A stretch of DNA of 64,000 nucleotides from CBCXVS01 sp965178525 (lineage in GTDB: Bacteria; Tectomicrobia; Entotheonellia; Entotheonellales; Entotheonellaceae): contig CBCXVS010000002.1 of the NCBI GenBank assembly GCA_965178525.1, forward strand, positions 1 to 64,000, in the 5' to 3' direction. The notes under the pieces are model-generated. The model saw nothing but the letters and a program-made list of their open reading frames with translations. It did no database searches and was not told the origin of the DNA. Shown piece by piece: positions 52,934 through 62,505 of this stretch. How positions within the stretch are numbered: the stretch's first letter is position 1; each line of letters begins with the position of its first letter. The position numbers were made by a program, and so were the translations under genes.

Positions 52934-54643
52934 CTAGGCGCGTTTGCGGTTTTTCGCTGCACGTACGAAGGCTAGAAACAGCGGATGGGGCACCAGGGGG
53001 CGCGAGAGCCATTCGGGGTGAAACTGCGTGGCCACGAAGAACGGGTGAGGCGCGTAATCGAGAATTTGGATGATGTGATGATCCGGCGTCGTGCCGCAAA
53101 AGACCATACCGGCTTCTTCGAGCACGTCCTTATAGGCATTATTGAATTCATAGCGGTGGCGGAAGCGTTCTCGAATGATATCGGCGCCATAAATCGTATG
53201 CACCCGCGTTCCCGGCAGAAGCCGGACGTCCTGGCCGCCGAGACGTTGCGTCCCGCCCATATCGCTAATCGCTTCCTGTTCCGGCAGCAGTGAGATGAGC
53301 GGTTCCGGGGTTTGCAGGTCGAACTCCGTACTGGCGGCTTTTTCCAAACCGCACACATGGCGTGCGAATTCGATGGCGGCAAGCTGGAAGCCGAGGCAGA
53401 GTCCCAAATACGGAATCTGCTGCTCGCGGGCGTAACGGATGAAACGGATCATGCCCTCCGTGCCGCGTATGCCGTATCCGCCAGGCACGATAATGCCGTG
53501 GACATCTTCGAGGAGATGCGTGAAGGTGTGGGTCTTCTCATCGAACTCGGTCGTGTCAAGAAATTGCAAATTGATGCGGACCTGCTCTGCCGGTTCGGTG
53601 TGTTCCAGGGCATTGGTGATACTGATATAGGAATCCCGCATCGACGAATACTTGCCCGTCACCACGATATTGAGTTGCGGGCCGTAGCGTTTGACATGTT
53701 GCACAAAGGTGTCAAACGGAATCGGGTCTTCCTCGCCGGACGGATAGGGCATGTTCAGCCGCAGCCGGCTCGTGGCAATTTCGGCCAGATGTTGTTGCTT
53801 GAACTGATGCGGCAGGGTGTAAATACTGTCCGAATCCGGACTGCTGATGACGTGATCGATGGGGACATTGCAATGCAGGCTGATTTTTTCGCGCGTCTTG
53901 CGCTGCAGCGTCTGTTGCGACCGGCAGACCACGATATCGGGCTGAATGCCGACTTCCAGGAGTTTTTTCACGCTATGCTGCGTGGGTTTGCTCTTTTGCT
54001 CGCCAGTGGACTCGGCCCAGGGCACCATCGTGACATGCGCAAACATGATGTTGTCGCGGCCCTCGTCGATCATCATCTCCCGCGCCGCCTCAATAAAATG
54101 CAGATTCTCGATATCGCCAACGGTGCCGCCCACTTCGACTAGCACCATATCGTAGGGACCTTCCTTCGCCTTTTCGCGGATGAGATATTTAATTTCCCCG
54201 GTGACGTGCGGCACAATTTGCACATCTCGGCCCAGATACTCGCCACGCCGTTCCTTGGCGAGAATACGCGAATAAATTTTGCCGGACGTCATGTAATTAA
54301 AACGGTTCAGGGTCGTGTCCAGAAAACGTTCATAGGTTCCCAGATCGAGATCGCACTCGGTACCATCATCGAGCACAAAGGTCTCTCCATGCCGGTAAGG
54401 GTTCAAGGTCCCGGCATCCAGGTTGAGGTACCCGTCGATCTTGATCGTTGATACGGAGAATCCGTTATGTTGCAGGAGACTGGAGAGTGATGCGGTAAAG
54501 ACGCCTTTCCCAACCCCGGACATGACGCCACCCGTGACAATAATGTACTTGGTACGGCCAATACGATAATGGGGTGGAAAGAAATCGAGGTATTCGGAAT
54601 CGTCTGTCCGCGTACTGATTTCTTCAAGGTCGAACTCATTCAT
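52934..54643 (-). CDS. pyrG: CTP synthase
   Basis: The 569-residue amidoligase converts UTP to CTP. The synthetase domain starts at about residue 30 after an unusual N-terminal extension (MNEFDLEEISTRTDDSEYLD). YIIVTGGVMSGVGKGVFTAS is the P-loop, and KIDGYLNLDAGTLNPYRHGE replaces the common KLDPYINVDPGTMSPxxHGE, so the gene is divergent though the Mg-binding Asp is kept. VEVGGTVGDIENLHFIEA is conserved. The glutaminase domain has YLGLCLGFQLAAIEFARHVC with the catalytic Cys and FHPEWLSRP with His-x-Glu. It is intact and starts the pyrG-purL run. Confidence 0.96.
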   Translation of the reverse strand: MNEFDLEEISTRTDDSEYLDFFPPHYRIGRTKYIIVTGGVMSGVGKGVFTASLSSLLQHNGFSVSTIKIDGYLNLDAGTLNPYRHGETFVLDDGTECDLDLGTYERFLDTTLNRFNYMTSGKIYSRILAKERRGEYLGRDVQIVPHVTGEIKYLIREKAKEGPYDMVLVEVGGTVGDIENLHFIEAAREMMIDEGRDNIMFAHVTMVPWAESTGEQKSKPTQHSVKKLLEVGIQPDIVVCRSQQTLQRKTREKISLHCNVPIDHVISSPDSDSIYTLPHQFKQQHLAEIATSRLRLNMPYPSGEEDPIPFDTFVQHVKRYGPQLNIVVTGKYSSMRDSYISITNALEHTEPAEQVRINLQFLDTTEFDEKTHTFTHLLEDVHGIIVPGGYGIRGTEGMIRFIRYAREQQIPYLGLCLGFQLAAIEFARHVCGLEKAASTEFDLQTPEPLISLLPEQEAISDMGGTQRLGGQDVRLLPGTRVHTIYGADIIRERFRHRYEFNNAYKDVLEEAGMVFCGTTPDHHIIQILDYAPHPFFVATQFHPEWLSRPLVPHPLFLAFVRAAKNRKRA

Positions 54644-54777
54644 GGGGAGGTCCTGCGCTTGAAAAGGTTTTAGATAATGACGGGTACGACCGTGTCAGGT
54701 GGGACAAGCTATTGCGGCTTGCATTTCCCATAATGTTGGCATTCAGGGGCAGAGATTTCAAGCAAAAATTCAGCAGC

Positions 54778-55389
54778 TTACAAGGTGAGGTGGGACACAT
54801 CGTTGAGGCTCACGGCGCGCCAAGCGGTTCCGTCAGCCGCGAGCGTGTGAATGGCGCAGTTGTCGTTGCCGAACGTTCGCTTGCCCGCATACCCCAGCCC
54901 CAGGGATTCGAGCCCCAAGACCGTACAGATGCCACTGTGGGTGGCGATAATGATGCGCGGGGCATCGGTAACTTGAAGAATGTCGCGTAGCGCCTGCACG
55001 CCCCGTTCGTAGAATCGCCGCCACGTTTCCCCACCCGGCGGCGGCACCTCGTACGGACAGGCGCGCCGCGCCGCATAGCGTTCCGGATCCCGCGCCTGAA
55101 TCTGGGCCGAGCTCAGCCCTTGCCAGGCGCCAAAATGCATTTCGCGCAGTCCCGGCTTTTGAATCACGCGCAACCCGGTTTCCCGGCCGATGATCTGTGC
55201 GGTTTCATAGGCCCGCAACAAGTCGCTACTGTAGAGTGCCGTGGCGCCGACCTGCGTCAGCCGTTGCGCCGCCAGGGCGGCCTGGGCGCGTCCTGCCGCA
55301 TTGAGTGGGGTGTCGAGCTGCCCCTGGATGGATTTTGCCTGATTCCAGTCGGTCGCGCCGTGCCGCACGATGTAAATGAGGCGCTGCAT
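54778..55389 (-). CDS. Histidine phosphatase-superfamily protein
   Basis: The 203-residue phosphoglycerate mutase-like phosphatase carries the phosphorylated His in YIVRHGATDWNQ (residue about 9), Arg and Glu in LREMHFGAWQGLS and LYSSDLLRAYETAQIIG, and the second His in IIIATHSGICTVLG. This set marks GpmB/CobC/PhoE-like broad phosphatases rather than glycolytic mutases, and the physiological substrate is unknown. It lies 5 bp downstream of cysS and 134 bp before pyrG. The region 54644-54777 has no gene. Confidence 0.88.
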   Translation of the reverse strand: MQRLIYIVRHGATDWNQAKSIQGQLDTPLNAAGRAQAALAAQRLTQVGATALYSSDLLRAYETAQIIGRETGLRVIQKPGLREMHFGAWQGLSSAQIQARDPERYAARRACPYEVPPPGGETWRRFYERGVQALRDILQVTDAPRIIIATHSGICTVLGLESLGLGYAGKRTFGNDNCAIHTLAADGTAWRAVSLNDVSHLTL

Positions 55390-55394
55390 GGCGC

Positions 55395-56786
55395 TTAAAC
55401 CCGCTTCAAACGTGAGCCCTGAGGCGTATCCTCGACCACGTAGTCGAGCTGCCGCAGGTCGTCGCGGATGGCATCGGCTCGGGCAAAATCACGCCGTTTC
55501 CGCGCCTCCTGCCGTTCGAGCAGCAAAGCTTCGGCCCGACTATCGTGCGCCTCTGCATCGGGATGTAGCAGGCCGAGCACGGTATCGAAACGCCGCATCA
55601 GAGCGCTCACCTGCTGCGCCGCGGCGGCGCTGAGTTGCTTCTGCGCCAAGGCGCGATTGACCTCGCGCACCATTTCAAAGATGGCGCCCAGGGCGCCAGC
55701 GATGTTGAGGTCGTCGTCAAGCGAGGTTTCAAAGCGTTCTTGGGTCTGCCGCAGGATGGGCGCCACGTCATACCCGGCGCCACCGGCCGTCTCCAGCGCG
55801 TTCATAAAGTCGAGGAGGCGCTGTACCGAATTCTCCGCACTATGCAGACTGTCCAAGGTGAAATTCATCGGTTGCCGGTAATGCGTCGACAGCAGGGCAT
55901 ATCGCAGTCCCCTGGGCTTAAACCCCTTATCCAGGAGATCGCGCAGGGTATAAAAATTCCCCAGCGACTTGGACATTTTTTGGTTGTCCACGAGCAGATG
56001 CCGGCAGTGCAGCCAGTAATTGACAAATTGGGTTCCGGTCGCCGCCTCTGATTGCGCGATCTCATTTTCGTGATGCGGGAAAATGTTGTCCTCGCCGCCA
56101 GTATGAATGTCGAAATGCGTGCCCAGATACTTCATGGACATGGCCGAGCACTCGATGTGCCAGCCGGGGCGGCCGCGGCCGAGATCGGTATCCCAATAAA
56201 TCTCGCCATCCTCCCGCGTCCAGGCTTTCCAGAGGGCAAAATCCTGCACGCTGTCTTTGGCATATTCGTCGCTGTCCACCCGGCCGCTAGCGCCGCTCTG
56301 CAAGGCCTCGGGATCGAAATGGGCCAGTTTGCCGTAGGTGGGAAAACAGTCGATGCGAAAATACACCGAGCCGTCGGCCTCATAAGCGTAACCGCGCTCC
56401 AGGAGCTGTTTGATGATGTCCACCATCTCGGTAATATGATCGGTGGCGGCTGGGTAGACTTCGGCCGGTTCAATGTGCAAGGTCCGCAGATCCTCAAAAA
56501 AAGCTTGCTTGTATATCGCCGTGAACTCGTGCAGCGCCATCCCGGCTTGCTGCGAGTCCCGGATCAATTTGTCCTCCACGTCGGTGAGGTTCATGATTTG
56601 CGTGACCTCGTAGCCCCGATACTGCAAGTAGCGCCGCAGGAGGTCCTCAAACATGTAGGCGCGAAAGTTGCCAATATGCGCGTAGTTGTACACGGTTGGG
56701 CCACAGGTGTACATGCCGACTTTCCCCTGCTTCATCGGCTGAAAAGCTTCTTTTTGTCGGGTCATCGTGTTGTAGAATTGTAACAT
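55395..56786 (-). CDS. cysS: Cysteinyl-tRNA synthetase
   Basis: The 463-residue class I synthetase has the HIGH-type motif in VYNYAHIGNFRAYMFEDLLR and KMSKS in VDNQKMSKSLGNFYTL. Zinc-binding residues are Cys in YTCGPTVYNY and in IECSAMSMKYLGTHFDIHTG, with the His-His in FPHHENEIAQSEAAT. The C-terminal helical anticodon-binding domain ends RRDFARADAIRDDLRQLDYV. The ATG at 56786 gives the standard start (MLQFYNTMTRQKEAF); an upstream GTG at 56819 lacks a site. It is intact and heads the pyrG/purL block. Confidence 0.96.
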   Translation of the reverse strand: MLQFYNTMTRQKEAFQPMKQGKVGMYTCGPTVYNYAHIGNFRAYMFEDLLRRYLQYRGYEVTQIMNLTDVEDKLIRDSQQAGMALHEFTAIYKQAFFEDLRTLHIEPAEVYPAATDHITEMVDIIKQLLERGYAYEADGSVYFRIDCFPTYGKLAHFDPEALQSGASGRVDSDEYAKDSVQDFALWKAWTREDGEIYWDTDLGRGRPGWHIECSAMSMKYLGTHFDIHTGGEDNIFPHHENEIAQSEAATGTQFVNYWLHCRHLLVDNQKMSKSLGNFYTLRDLLDKGFKPRGLRYALLSTHYRQPMNFTLDSLHSAENSVQRLLDFMNALETAGGAGYDVAPILRQTQERFETSLDDDLNIAGALGAIFEMVREVNRALAQKQLSAAAAQQVSALMRRFDTVLGLLHPDAEAHDSRAEALLLERQEARKRRDFARADAIRDDLRQLDYVVEDTPQGSRLKRV

Positions 56787-57121
56787 GAGTGCACAGTGCC
56801 TTCTCTGCAAAGGACTCAAGGACTAGGGCCTCTCTACCTTGATATGTGGCGTCAGAGGAAAGATAGGCGTTTTTAGGCGTTTTATGGTGTCTAAATACTT
56901 CTAAAGCCGGTCTGAATCACGATGCGGCGATTGTAGCTAGGGGCTCGCGGCTTGTCAACCGGTTTGCGGGATGGACTTGCAGGCCCGTCGCTCAACGCAG
57001 CGCTGAAATGGTCTCCTGCGATCGAATATGATGAAAAACTGATTCTCTATCTCAGCTATCAACACAGAGCACCGGATGTACCGTTTTCTCAGGCGCTTAG
57101 CCAGACCTTACGCCAGCTTTG

Positions 57122-57228
57122 GTAGGATCACTTTCCGAGGAATTGGCTGCTCGTCTCAGCCCCGTTGCAGGCCGTCTGCCGCAGATTCTGGAATTAGGTC
57201 TGCGCGAATCCAACGCCGCGAATCAATC
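57122..57228 (+). pseudogene. Fragment of a small LPxILELGLREL-type protein
   Basis: GSLSEELAARLSPVAGRLPQ then ILELGLRESNA matches the N-terminal pattern LPEELAARLxPVxxxLPxIL of a family of about 110-residue proteins that I recall as common in cyanobacteria and in some uncultivated lineages. The rest of the protein is absent. It is a short decayed remnant with no start site of its own. Confidence 0.45.
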
Positions 57229-57337
57229 TTGCGGAAAACGAAGAATGCGCAGAACGGGGTCAGAGTACACTCGTATTGATCTCCTCTCGTCTACGCCGAT
57301 ATCTGAGAATGATGTCCGCAAGCTGTCTATCCGGATC

Positions 57338-57359
57338 GTTCTTTTGGTATAATAAGAAC
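57338..57359 (+). promoter_or_regulatory. Inverted repeat overlapping a -10 box
   Basis: GTTCTT (57338-57343) and AAGAAC (57354-57359) flank TATAAT (57348-57353). The -35 region is weak. It lies about 117 bp upstream of the acyl-CoA dehydrogenase start and could be its regulated promoter. Confidence 0.5.
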
Positions 57360-57475
57360 GAGGAAAGTTCTAGACCGGATTCCCGAGCTATCTAGAAAAT
57401 TGCCACCGCATTGACGCGGCACTTTATAAGGGTGCGCGTGTCTCCCCATAAAGCCATCGGAAGAAGGATAAACAT

Positions 57476-58669
57476 ATGTTTCGCCACATCGATACCTATC
57501 TCGAATCCCTCGTAGATGAGGAACGCTTCGCATTTTACCAGGCGGTGTGCGACTTTGGAGAAAAAGAAATCGCCCCGCATCTCTTGACGTGGGAACGTCA
57601 ACATTGCCTGCTGCCGGATGAGATCATCGCGGCGATGGGCGCCATCGGCTTGTTTGGTCTCACCGTCGACGAACGCTATGGGGGCCAGGGCGGTGACATT
57701 CAAGATCTCGTCTTGATGGGACTTGCCCTCGGCTATAGCAGCCACAGTGTCGCGATTACGCCGGGAGCGGCCGCTAGCCTTGGCATTCGCCCGCTGCAGC
57801 TCAGCGGCAATGAGGCGCAAAAAGCCGCCCATCTGCCGGCGCTAGCCATGGGCAAGCGGATGTGTATCTTCGGGCTCTCCGAGCCCGGGCGCGGCTCCGA
57901 TGCGGCCAATCCTGAAGTCACCGCCATCCGCGTCAATGGCACGTGGCAACTGCGGGGCGAAAAGTGCTGGTCGACCAATGCGAAATGGGCCAGTCATATC
58001 ATTGTCCATGCCATGAGCAATCCCGAAGGGCGTCCAGGCCATCGCTCCACCTGCTTCCTGGTTCCCATGGACGATCCCAACGTGCATTACCAGGAGATGC
58101 AGGGCAAACAAGTGTGGATGCAATCCTCCACCGGTGCGATTGCGCTGGATCATGTGGAGGTCGCCGACGACGCCATCATTGGGGAGGAAAACGAGGGATT
58201 TAAAGTTATGGCGAACACGCTCAACGGCGGACGGCTGTTCATCGCCACCTTGTCGCTCGCCTCGCTGGCCTACGCCATCGATACCTGTCGCCAGTATGCG
58301 CAGGAACGCATCCAGTTCGGAAACCGGCCCATCGGCCGCTTTCAACGGGTGCAGGATGTGATTCTCGACATGGATATTGCCCTCGAGCAGGGTCTGACCT
58401 GGTTATTGCATCTGGTCAAACAGTACAATGCGGGTACAATGCCACGGGAGTCTGCCGCCAAAGTGAAGATCGAATGCTCGCGCCGGGCCTCCGAACTCTA
58501 TACTCTGGCGATGGAAATGTGCGGCGGTGTGGCCTGCCTGGATGAGTTCGGCTTGATGCGTCACGCGCGTGATTTGTTTGTCTGCCGCGTTGGGGAAGGC
58601 AGTAACTTCGCCCTCAAAACGCTGGCAACCAAACCTCTGATGCCCGGTATTGCCGATCTGATGCAGTAG
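57476..58669 (+). CDS. Acyl-CoA dehydrogenase
   Basis: The 397-residue FAD-dependent dehydrogenase oxidises an acyl-CoA to the enoyl-CoA. The order is canonical: GLFGLTVDERYGGQGGDIQD in the N-terminal helical domain, CIFGLSEPGRGSDAANPEVT (the A-C-A-x-T-E-P-like flavin motif) then WQLRGEKCWSTNAKWASHII, and the C-terminal helical domain with GRLFIATLSLASLAYAIDTC and QYAQERIQFGNRPIGRFQRV. The C-terminus MCGGVACLDEFGLMRHARDL replaces the usual GGxGY region. Substrate chain length cannot be read. The ATG at 57476 follows AGAAGGATAAAC. It ends with TAG, showing that amber is a normal stop here. Confidence 0.93.
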   Translation: MFRHIDTYLESLVDEERFAFYQAVCDFGEKEIAPHLLTWERQHCLLPDEIIAAMGAIGLFGLTVDERYGGQGGDIQDLVLMGLALGYSSHSVAITPGAAASLGIRPLQLSGNEAQKAAHLPALAMGKRMCIFGLSEPGRGSDAANPEVTAIRVNGTWQLRGEKCWSTNAKWASHIIVHAMSNPEGRPGHRSTCFLVPMDDPNVHYQEMQGKQVWMQSSTGAIALDHVEVADDAIIGEENEGFKVMANTLNGGRLFIATLSLASLAYAIDTCRQYAQERIQFGNRPIGRFQRVQDVILDMDIALEQGLTWLLHLVKQYNAGTMPRESAAKVKIECSRRASELYTLAMEMCGGVACLDEFGLMRHARDLFVCRVGEGSNFALKTLATKPLMPGIADLMQ

Positions 58670-58756
58670 TTTAAGTACCTGGACAGAATGACATTATACA
58701 TTTCTCCAGAGGAAAGATATCAATTTAATTTTGTTTCAGTACTTGTAAGGACGCTC

Positions 58757-59845
58757 ATGCCCCAACGTGTACACAATTTCAATGCGGGTCCCGCGGCTTT
58801 GCCTCTGCCGGTGCTCGAGCAGGTGCAACACGACCTGCTCGACTTTGCCGGCTCCGGCATGTCGATTTTGGAAATGAGTCATCGTAGTGCGACTTACGAG
58901 CAGGTGCATGATCAAACGCTTGCCGACCTGCGTACGTTGCTCCAATGTTCTGAGGATTATGCGATGATCTTCATGGGCGGCGGCGCCTTGAGCCAATTCG
59001 CCCTGGTGGCGATGAATATCCTACCCACCGGGGCCCACGCCGACTATCTTCTGACCGGTACGTGGAGCACCACGGCGCTCAAAGAAGCTCAAAAACTCGG
59101 CGATGCCCGCCCGCTCTGGTCCAGTGCCGAGACGCATTTTGACCGCGTCCCTTTGACAAGCGATTATCGTGTCGATCCGGCAGCGGCATATCTCCACTAC
59201 ACCAGCAATAACACCATCGTTGGCACGCAATTTTCCCTGGCGCCGGAAACCGGGGAGGTGCCCCTGGTTTGCGACATGTCCTCGGACATTCTCAGTCAGC
59301 CAGTGAATATCTCCCAATTCGGCCTGATTTATGCCGGGGCACAGAAAAATGCCGGGCCGGCGGGCGTCACCATGGTCATCATCCGGCGCGATCTTCTCGG
59401 CCGCTGTCCCGCCGATCTTCCCACCCCGTTCAACTATGCCGCGATTGCGGCCGGGAACTCGCTGCACAACACGCCGCCGGTGTTTGCCATTTATATCGTG
59501 GGCCTAGTCGCGGCGCACCTGCTGGAGCAGGGCGGTCTCACTGCAATCGCCACGTACAACGAGCAAAAAGCAACGCGTGTCTACGCCGCCATTGACGACT
59601 CGGGGGGCTTTTATCGTGGCGGCGCACAGCCCCATAGCCGTTCCCTGATGAATGTCACATTCCGTCTGCCTTCTGAGGAGCTGGAGGCGCACTTTGTCGC
59701 CGAGAGCACCGAAGCGGGACTGATCGGTCTCAAGGGACATCGTTCGGTCGGGGGCATCCGCGCCTCCCTGTATAACGCGGTGTCCCTCGAATCGGCGCAA
59801 GCCCTGGTCGATTTCATGGCCGATTTTCGCCAACGCAGAGGATAA
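58757..59845 (+). CDS. serC: Phosphoserine aminotransferase
   Basis: The 362-residue PLP enzyme converts 3-phosphohydroxypyruvate to phosphoserine in serine synthesis, and acts in pyridoxal phosphate synthesis in some bacteria. HNFNAGPAALPLPVLEQVQH is the conserved start, GMSILEMSHRSATYEQVHDQ follows, and the PLP-Lys is in IYAGAQKNAGPAGVTMVIIR. The C-terminal ESTEAGLIGLKGHRSVGGIR binds phosphate. The ATG at 58757 with GTAAGGACG upstream gives the standard N-terminus; reading from 58688 adds 23 unrelated residues. It lies 87 bp after the acyl-CoA dehydrogenase. It appears intact. Confidence 0.96.
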   Translation: MPQRVHNFNAGPAALPLPVLEQVQHDLLDFAGSGMSILEMSHRSATYEQVHDQTLADLRTLLQCSEDYAMIFMGGGALSQFALVAMNILPTGAHADYLLTGTWSTTALKEAQKLGDARPLWSSAETHFDRVPLTSDYRVDPAAAYLHYTSNNTIVGTQFSLAPETGEVPLVCDMSSDILSQPVNISQFGLIYAGAQKNAGPAGVTMVIIRRDLLGRCPADLPTPFNYAAIAAGNSLHNTPPVFAIYIVGLVAAHLLEQGGLTAIATYNEQKATRVYAAIDDSGGFYRGGAQPHSRSLMNVTFRLPSEELEAHFVAESTEAGLIGLKGHRSVGGIRASLYNAVSLESAQALVDFMADFRQRRG

Positions 59846-59849
59846 CATC

Positions 59850-59882
59850 GAATGCGGAATGCGGAATGCGGAATGCGGAATT
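59850..59882. repeat. Heptanucleotide array GAATGCG (4.5 copies)
   Basis: GAATGCG is repeated in tandem just after the serC stop. The same 7-mer occurs in opposite orientation at 62930-62962. It joins directly to the REP-like element at 59886. Confidence 0.9.
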
Positions 59883-59885
59883 AAA

Positions 59886-59968
59886 GATTTAAGGACGCGA
59901 AGGTTACGGAGAATCAAAACGCCTTTTTCCTCTTCGCGCTCCTTCGCGTCCTTAGCGGATCCGTTTTT
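59886..59968. repeat. Interspersed REP-like element, copy 3
   Basis: AAGGACGCGAAGGTTACGGA (59892-59911), then AGAATCAAAACGCC, and the inverted arm CCTTCGCGTCCTTAGCGGAT (59941-59960). The two arms AAGGACGCGAAGG and CCTTCGCGTCCTT are exact complements, so it forms a strong hairpin between the convergent serC and lon genes and may also terminate them. Confidence 0.8.
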
Positions 59969-59976
59969 ACCCGGCT

Positions 59977-62344
59977 TTACACGGCGATCTCTGTGTAATA
60001 GGCTAATTCGAGAGCCGGGATCGCATCGTGAATCACCTCCATGAAATGCTCCACGAAGATGAACGCCATGTCCTCACGCACGGCTTCTGGAAGTTTCCGC
60101 AAATCCTTGGCATTGGCCTTCGGCAGAATCACGCGTGTCAAACCGGCGCGCCGGGCAGCCAGCACTTTTTCTTTGATGCCCCCAACAGGTAGCACCAGGC
60201 CGGAGAGCGTGATTTCGCCGGTCATAGCGGTATCGTCACGCACCGGCTTCTTGGCGAGCAACGAGGTCAACGCTGTCGCCATAGCGATGCCAGCCGAGGG
60301 GCCGTCCTTCGGGGTGGCGCCGGCCGGGACGTGAATGTGCAGGCCATTCTCGTCAAAACGCCGAGCTTTGATGCCAAACTGCGACGCTTCAGCCCATAGG
60401 AGATTGCGGGCGATTTCGGCCGATTCACGCATGACGTCACCGAGCTGACCCGTCAAGGTTAACCCTTTGCCACCCGGCAACGTCTTCGCCTCAACGTAGA
60501 GCACATCGCCGCCGGTCGGGGTGACGGCCAATCCGGCGACAACGCCTGCCGGCATCTTTTGCCGCGCCGCTTCGACACGGTAGACCTCCGGCCCCAGCAG
60601 CTCCTCCAAGTCTTCCGGTTCGAGATGGGTAGACAACGGTTCTTGCATCGCGACCTTGCGAGCGATTTTCTGCGCCACACGGCCGATTGTGCGCTCCAAT
60701 TGGCGGACGCCCGCCTCGCGCGCGTACGTACGCGCGTACGTAATGGCTGATCATCCGCTGCAAGGTCGTCTCGGCAAGTCGACATTGCTCGAGCTGCAAT
60801 CCCGTCTGCTCGATTTGCCGCGGCGCCAGATACTGCTGGGCGATGACGAGCTTTTCTTCCTCGCTATAGCCCGGCAGCGCCAGGATTTCCACGCGGTCGA
60901 GCAAGGGCGCGGGAACCGTTTCGATCGTATTGGCCGTGCACACAAAGAAGGTGCGCGACAGATCGAACGGCAAATCGAGGTAGTGGTCCCGAAACGTATG
61001 ATTCTGGGCCGGATCCAGGATCTCCAGTAAAGCCGAGGCCGGATCGCCCCGGAAATCACGGCCAAGCTTGTCGATCTCATCCAGCATCAGCACCGGATTA
61101 CGCACCCCGGCCCGGCGCACGGCTTGCAAGATGCGGCCCGGCAACGCCCCGATGTAGGTACGCCGGTGCCCACGCAGTTCGGCTTCGTCATGCATGCCGC
61201 CAAGGGAGAAACGCTCAAAGCGGCGGCCCAGCGCCCGCGCGATGGACTGCCCCAGGCTGGTTTTACCCACACCCGGCGGTCCCACCAGACAGAGAATAGG
61301 ACTCGCCGCATCCGGTTTGAGCGACATGACGGCCAGGTGCTCGATCATGCGATCTTTGACCTCATCGAGCCCGAAATGATCCTCGTTCAAAATCGTTTGC
61401 GCCTGGGACAAATCGAGCTGGTCTGTGGTCTCCGTCATCCAGGGCAACTCCAACGCGAAATCTAAATAACTCCGCAACACCTGATAATCCGGCGCTGCCG
61501 GCGCGAGTTGCTGCAAGCGTCCCAATTCACGTTCGAGTTCCGCGCGGATGTCGTCAGGCAGCTCGGCCTCGTCCAGGCGTTGCCGCAAGAGGGCGGCCTC
61601 GTCCTGCTCGCCGTCTTCACCCAGCTCTTTTTTGATCTGCTTGAGCTGCTGCCGCAACACATAGTCGCGCTGGTGTTTGTCCAATTCTTCCTGCGCGTCG
61701 CCAGCGATTTTGTGCCGCAGCTCCAGAATCCGCACCTCTTTCGACAGGCGTTTATGCACCTGTTGCAACAGGTTTGGCACCTGATCGACCGCTAATAGTC
61801 CAACCGCGGCCGCGGTCTCTATATTGAGCAAGGTGATGACCAGATAAGCCAGCGTCGCCGGGTCTTCCGTCTGCATCAGCAGCGCCGCCATGTCTTGAGG
61901 CACGCCTCCCAGTTGCCGCACGGCCTGCCCAACCAATTCCCGGATATTACGGAAGAGCGCAGCCGTTTCCTCCGACGTATCGCGTAGCTGCGGCAACGGC
62001 GTCACGACAGCCTGGAGATAGGGCGAGGTCTGCGTGGCCGCGTCAAGGGTAACCCGCTCCATCCCTTGCAAAAAGACCTGCAGCACGTTGTCCTGCCGCG
62101 GCAGCACACGGGCGACAATAGCCAGCGTCGCGGTGGGATACAAGTCGTCCAACCCGGAAACGGGTTTTTCGGGATCGCGCTGGACTGCCACCACGATCTT
62201 CTGCCCCTCTGAAGTCTGTGCCGCTTCCACGGCAGCCACGGATTGAGGACGCCCCACCGCAACGGGCATGAAAAGGTCAGGAAATAACACGGTGTTTTTG
62301 AGGGGCAATACCGGATAAGCCGTTTGCGATGACGCGTGTGCCAT
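59977..62344 (-). pseudogene. lon: ATP-dependent Lon protease, frameshifted by a palindromic insertion
   Basis: The N-terminal frame (62344 to about 60740) holds the LON substrate-binding domain (AYPVLPLKNTVLFPDLFMPV), a coiled region (QRDYVLRQQLKQIKKELGED) and the AAA+ domain with Walker A LVGPPGVGKTSLGQS and Walker B NPVLMLDEIDKLGRD. After LQRMISHY it should continue TREAGVRQLERTI. Instead a palindrome at 60725-60742 adds about 14 bases and shifts the frame. The other frame (60699-59977) carries RQLERTIGRVAQKIARKV, the protease Ser in TPKDGPSAGIAMATA and the catalytic Lys in LPVGGIKEKVLAARR. If joined it is about 785 residues, a normal Lon. Lon degrades misfolded and regulatory proteins; as read here, ATPase and protease parts are separated. 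Confidence 0.82.
60725..60742. repeat. 18-bp perfect palindrome disrupting lon
   Basis: TACGTACGCGCGTACGTA is its own reverse complement. Read on the minus strand it is also part of a tandem duplication of TACGTACGCGCG. It occupies the place where Lon proteins have two residues (Thr-Arg), giving a net insertion of about 14 bases. Confidence 0.8.
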
Positions 62345-62505
62345 ACCATTTTCCTCCGTATCAGTGCCTGAACAGACTTAAATTCATCTCTTTTCTCTGG
62401 AAAAACGATGCCGCTCATGTTGTCCAGGAACTTACCAATGCTGACATGCCGTTTCCCCTGCCGGACAGCGGGCAGGGTCCTCTCCCTGCCCGGTTTGCCG
62501 CCGCG

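Larger units (their letters stand above)
56820..57475. other. 650-bp region with a gene remnant and a promoter-like dyad
   Basis: No intact gene is present. 57122-57228 encodes a recognisable fragment (see separate entry), and 57338-57359 is an inverted repeat over a TATAAT box. The sequence 56880-57050 shows nothing convincing. Confidence 0.5.

Noticed and set aside
53312..54142. A 276-codon plus-strand open frame
   Set aside because: It lies antisense within pyrG and shows no family motif or ribosome-binding site.
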